64,000 nt of DNA from Bacteroidia bacterium. Its GTDB lineage: Bacteria > Bacteroidota > Bacteroidia > J057. Where the stretch lies: assembly GCA_022760475.1 (NCBI GenBank), contig JALEFZ010000055.1, positions 62,001 through 126,000 on the forward strand, in the 5' to 3' direction. Under the pieces are notes generated by a model that was not told where the DNA came from, did not search any database, and was given only the letters and a program-made list of their open reading frames with translations. Position numbers and translations under genes: made by a program. This document shows, one piece after another, positions 62,901-64,000 of this stretch; positions within the stretch are counted from its first letter, which is position 1, and each line of letters begins with the position of its first letter.

Positions 62901-63175
62901 GAAGGCACCTGATGATGATTATCAAAGAGGCCTTGCATAATGTACTGAAATACTCAGAAGCAAAAACTTGTACCCTAGACATCAAAACCAATCAGACAGG
63001 TTTAAACATCCGGGTCATAGACGACGGTAAGGGATTTATTCTTTCGGAAAGCTCAGGTGGATATGGGTTAAAAAATATGGCTAGCCGTGCAGAAAAGATT
63101 GGTGCTGATTTCTCGATAAACAGCCAAGCAAATGGAGGTACTCAAATCGATATTAAACTGAAATACCCCAAATGA
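59906..63175 (+). CDS. Two-component sensor histidine kinase with 14 Reg_prop blades and Y_Y_Y domain
   Basis: The ATG at 59906 gives 1089 residues; TTG 59894 is not preferred. The signal segment is about 14-32. About 14 two-component regulator-propeller repeats follow (W(F/V/I)G(T/S)..GLN(R/K), for example LWFGSGQGL, IWVATQEGLNKL, YWIGTFGGLNKV and LWISTPKGISRF), enough for two seven-bladed propellers. A Y_Y_Y domain comes next (about 760-830: YAYKLEGFDQDW, YTFKVKASNNDG), then one TM helix (about 850-870). A HisKA_3-like region follows (ADFHDELGNKI with His at about 899). The HATPase end has NVLKYSEA and DDGKGF. There is no receiver or AraC module, unlike HTCS hybrids; the cognate regulator is encoded 48 bp downstream. 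It probably senses an extracytoplasmic glycan or similar ligand. Confidence 0.94.
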   Translation: MSATPVSKLKYHLIVVLILGISITCLGQSETNNFEFYGLDHGLKSLQIGDIVQDHKGFLWFGSGQGLSRLDGNKFKVYENDPSNQYSISTNSISKILIDRNGNMWVSTNGRGINFYQRELDRFIRILHISGDSSSLNNDYVNDIFEDQQGNIWVATQEGLNKLIEFDEENESARFQRFAHLPHKNIICLEEFPKGNLWMGTGRNGLLHMDLESHEIISYRYSDSVKNRTIPSDLIKSFFREGDDYLWVCTSFGLGRIYTDSENKIAFTSFIYSKDSSSQIPVSFIQNMIKTSENEYWMSTFNQGLLRMEWSKETEPKYEKISKSEGSTQSLESNFTTKVFIDKSENLWVSSNKGINKISLGYLRKNRSAFQHFQIPQPNDGSAKDVLSLFEDDFGNIWAGSYGLGLYIYHKKSEKWIRFKVKKGALNRLSNSVITTIDRDKDGVYWIGTFGGLNKVKLHWNEKEEAIADITWFVPKKGDPNSLPNKRVFAVHDQDSVLWVGTRGGGLSKFNKQSGKFKVFKNEEGKPNSISNNYVWSIEEDSQHRLWLATDNGINIFEPSNEHFFTLQYDPSNPNGLANNLCNIVMQDSKGRMWIGYYTNGLSVVYSDKVEEGKTLNLTHLRQSDGLNDQNIYGILEDQYGYLWISTPKGISRFDASSWEPGQEIPSNAFQAFTKKDGLQENEFNSGAYHINGEGWVYFGGINGFNKFHPKEISRNTLAPPVFITGVKIMNQPIHPGQKVNKHIPLSKNPIEAAKLRLTHKDLILNIEFTSLNYIFTEKNQYAYKLEGFDQDWIYAGNESKASYTNLREGKYTFKVKASNNDGVWNEEGASMAIFVSPPPWRSWWAYLVYLVLAVAIISTFIRYRIRSRERELETKWRIQQAKLEEREVVRKNAAADFHDELGNKITKITLFAELAKRQIQLGKETESFLDKIGIQSRELSEGIRDFIWILDPEQDSFYKLFNRAKEFGDQLFEHTLIDFRVKGISDALEEITVSVSTRRHLMMIIKEALHNVLKYSEAKTCTLDIKTNQTGLNIRVIDDGKGFILSESSGGYGLKNMASRAEKIGADFSINSQANGGTQIDIKLKYPK

Positions 63176-63223
63176 GCAATTTACATTCACCCTCTTCTTT
63201 AGCATCTTGAAAAAAATGTTTGT

Positions 63224-63841
63224 ATGATACATGTTTCCATTGTAGAAGATGACCTGGATATCCAGAGAACTTTGGCCTTAATCATAGATGGTACACCAGG
63301 ATTCGCTTGTACCCATACCTATAATGATGGAGAGTCTGCCATAGTTGGAATCCTGAAACACAGGCCAGATGTTGTTTTGATGGATGTAAATCTACCTGGG
63401 AAATCCGGAATCGAATGCGTCAAGCAATTGAAGGAAGAGAGGCCAGAAATGGACATTATCATGTTGACGGTTAAATCTGATGATAAAACTGTCTTTGATT
63501 CACTATGTGCGGGAGCTACTGGTTACCTTTTGAAACATACACCACCTGTAAACCTGCTAGTTGCGATCAAAGAAGTCCATGAAGGAGGTGCTCCTATGAG
63601 CATGGAGATTGCCAGGAAGGTGTTAAAATCATTTCAGCCTACTCCTCATTCACCACTTTCTGAGCGTGAGACCGATATCCTGCGAAAATTATGTGAGGGA
63701 GAAAACTACAAGAGTATTGCAGAGGCATTGTTCATCAGTGGACATACTGTCCGCACCCATATCAAAAATATCTATTCAAAACTACATGTAAACTCAAGGG
63801 GTGAAGCTGTAAAAAAAGCCATTAAGAATAAGCTGATTTGA
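63224..63841 (+). CDS. NarL/LuxR-type response regulator
   Basis: This 205-residue protein has a receiver domain (1-120) with EDDLDIQ, phospho-acceptor Asp in MDVNLPG at about residue 54, and the conserved Thr/Lys region. A LuxR-type HTH (about 140-205) has LSERETDILRKLCEG, YKSIAEALFISGHTVRTHIKNIYSKLHV and a basic tail (shortened). Paired with the HisKA_3 kinase 48 bp upstream, as expected for NarL-family systems. It is a DNA-binding output protein; targets are not indicated by the window. A terminator follows. Confidence 0.95.
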   Translation: MIHVSIVEDDLDIQRTLALIIDGTPGFACTHTYNDGESAIVGILKHRPDVVLMDVNLPGKSGIECVKQLKEERPEMDIIMLTVKSDDKTVFDSLCAGATGYLLKHTPPVNLLVAIKEVHEGGAPMSMEIARKVLKSFQPTPHSPLSERETDILRKLCEGENYKSIAEALFISGHTVRTHIKNIYSKLHVNSRGEAVKKAIKNKLI

Positions 63842-63917
63842 TACCCCATATGAGGGATAGCTTTTAAAATGATTCCCAGGAATTAAGTTTTGAACTGCAA
63901 AAAGTTAACGTTTTGTC

Positions 63918-63954
63918 AATCCTGATGCTTTTTTAGTACATCAGGATTTTTTTT
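63918..63954 (+). terminator. Rho-independent terminator after the two-component operon
   Basis: Perfect 10-bp arms AATCCTGATG (63918-63927) and CATCAGGATT (63939-63948) with an 11-base loop are followed by a T8 run. It ends the last gene 77 bp after its stop. Confidence 0.85.
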
Positions 63955-64000
63955 CGTAGAAAATGAACGTCAAGTATCCTTAAGTGTAAACCATTATAGA

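Noticed and set aside
1..64000. tRNA, rRNA, transposase, integrase or prophage genes
   Set aside because: I looked for tRNA T-arm wording, conserved rRNA segments and typical recombinase motifs and found none; short RNAs cannot be excluded by eye.

Overview
The window looks like chromosomal DNA of a gliding-type member of the Bacteroidota, probably Cytophagales-like although the order is a guess. The evidence is consistent: many exported proteins end in type IX secretion (T9SS) sorting domains of type A or type B; there are SprB repeats, a PorP/SprF-family protein, DUF6089 barrels, a DUF2480 protein and a Y_Y_Y two-component sensor; and starts lack clear Shine-Dalgarno sites. No tRNA, rRNA, CRISPR array, transposase or prophage gene was seen.

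Layout. 0-5 kb: end of a pirin gene, small exported or membrane unknowns, a WYL regulator fused to a GyrI-like ligand domain, and a DUF1801 protein. 4.8-10.6 kb: a T9SS-exported GH9 endoglucanase, diverging from a hybrid histidine kinase that is followed by a bestrophin channel. 10.7-17.2 kb: an AraC regulator with an extended-SDR reductase, a second SDR, and a three-gene molybdenum hydroxylase set (di-haem cytochrome, 2Fe-2S subunit, Tat-exported Mo subunit). 17.3-35.7 kb: a cell-surface locus holding a 2811-residue type A protein on the minus strand (three N-terminal modules, PKD, about 13 Ig-like repeats, a seven-bladed RCC1 propeller and a sorting domain), then on the plus strand a small exported protein, two SprB-repeat adhesins with 12 repeats each and type B sorting domains, and their likely partner PorP/SprF.

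35.8-41.8 kb: sulfur handling, with a SulP anion transporter, then a sulfite-oxidase-like molybdoenzyme, a membrane-anchored cytochrome c and a two-domain rhodanese lipoprotein packed as an operon, followed by a fatty-acid-hydroxylase-family membrane enzyme. 41.9-44.5 kb: a minus-strand pair, an MFS transporter and a ComM-like protein that has lost its ATPase motifs, joined by an ATGA overlap. 44.6-53.6 kb: a SUMF1-fold protein without the catalytic cysteines, YceI, an HtrA/Do protease, a MurG-like glycosyltransferase, an SdiA-regulated-type propeller lipoprotein coupled to an unknown protein, and two tandem DUF6089 barrels. 53.7-64 kb: two coupled glycosyltransferases, HflX, DUF2480, an SPFH protein paired with a zinc-ribbon membrane protein, and a 14-blade two-component sensor with its NarL-type regulator.

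Most of the window is ordinary core Bacteroidota content. The points most worth a second look are the RCC1 propeller that appears to be inserted inside an Ig-like repeat, the SprB/SprF cassette with an unrecognised 500-residue head domain, the ComM pseudo-ATPase coupled to a transporter, a three-copy 12-bp motif in front of the sulfite operon, and hairpins directly in front of three genes. All functions are inferred from sequence motifs read by eye; no database search was run.
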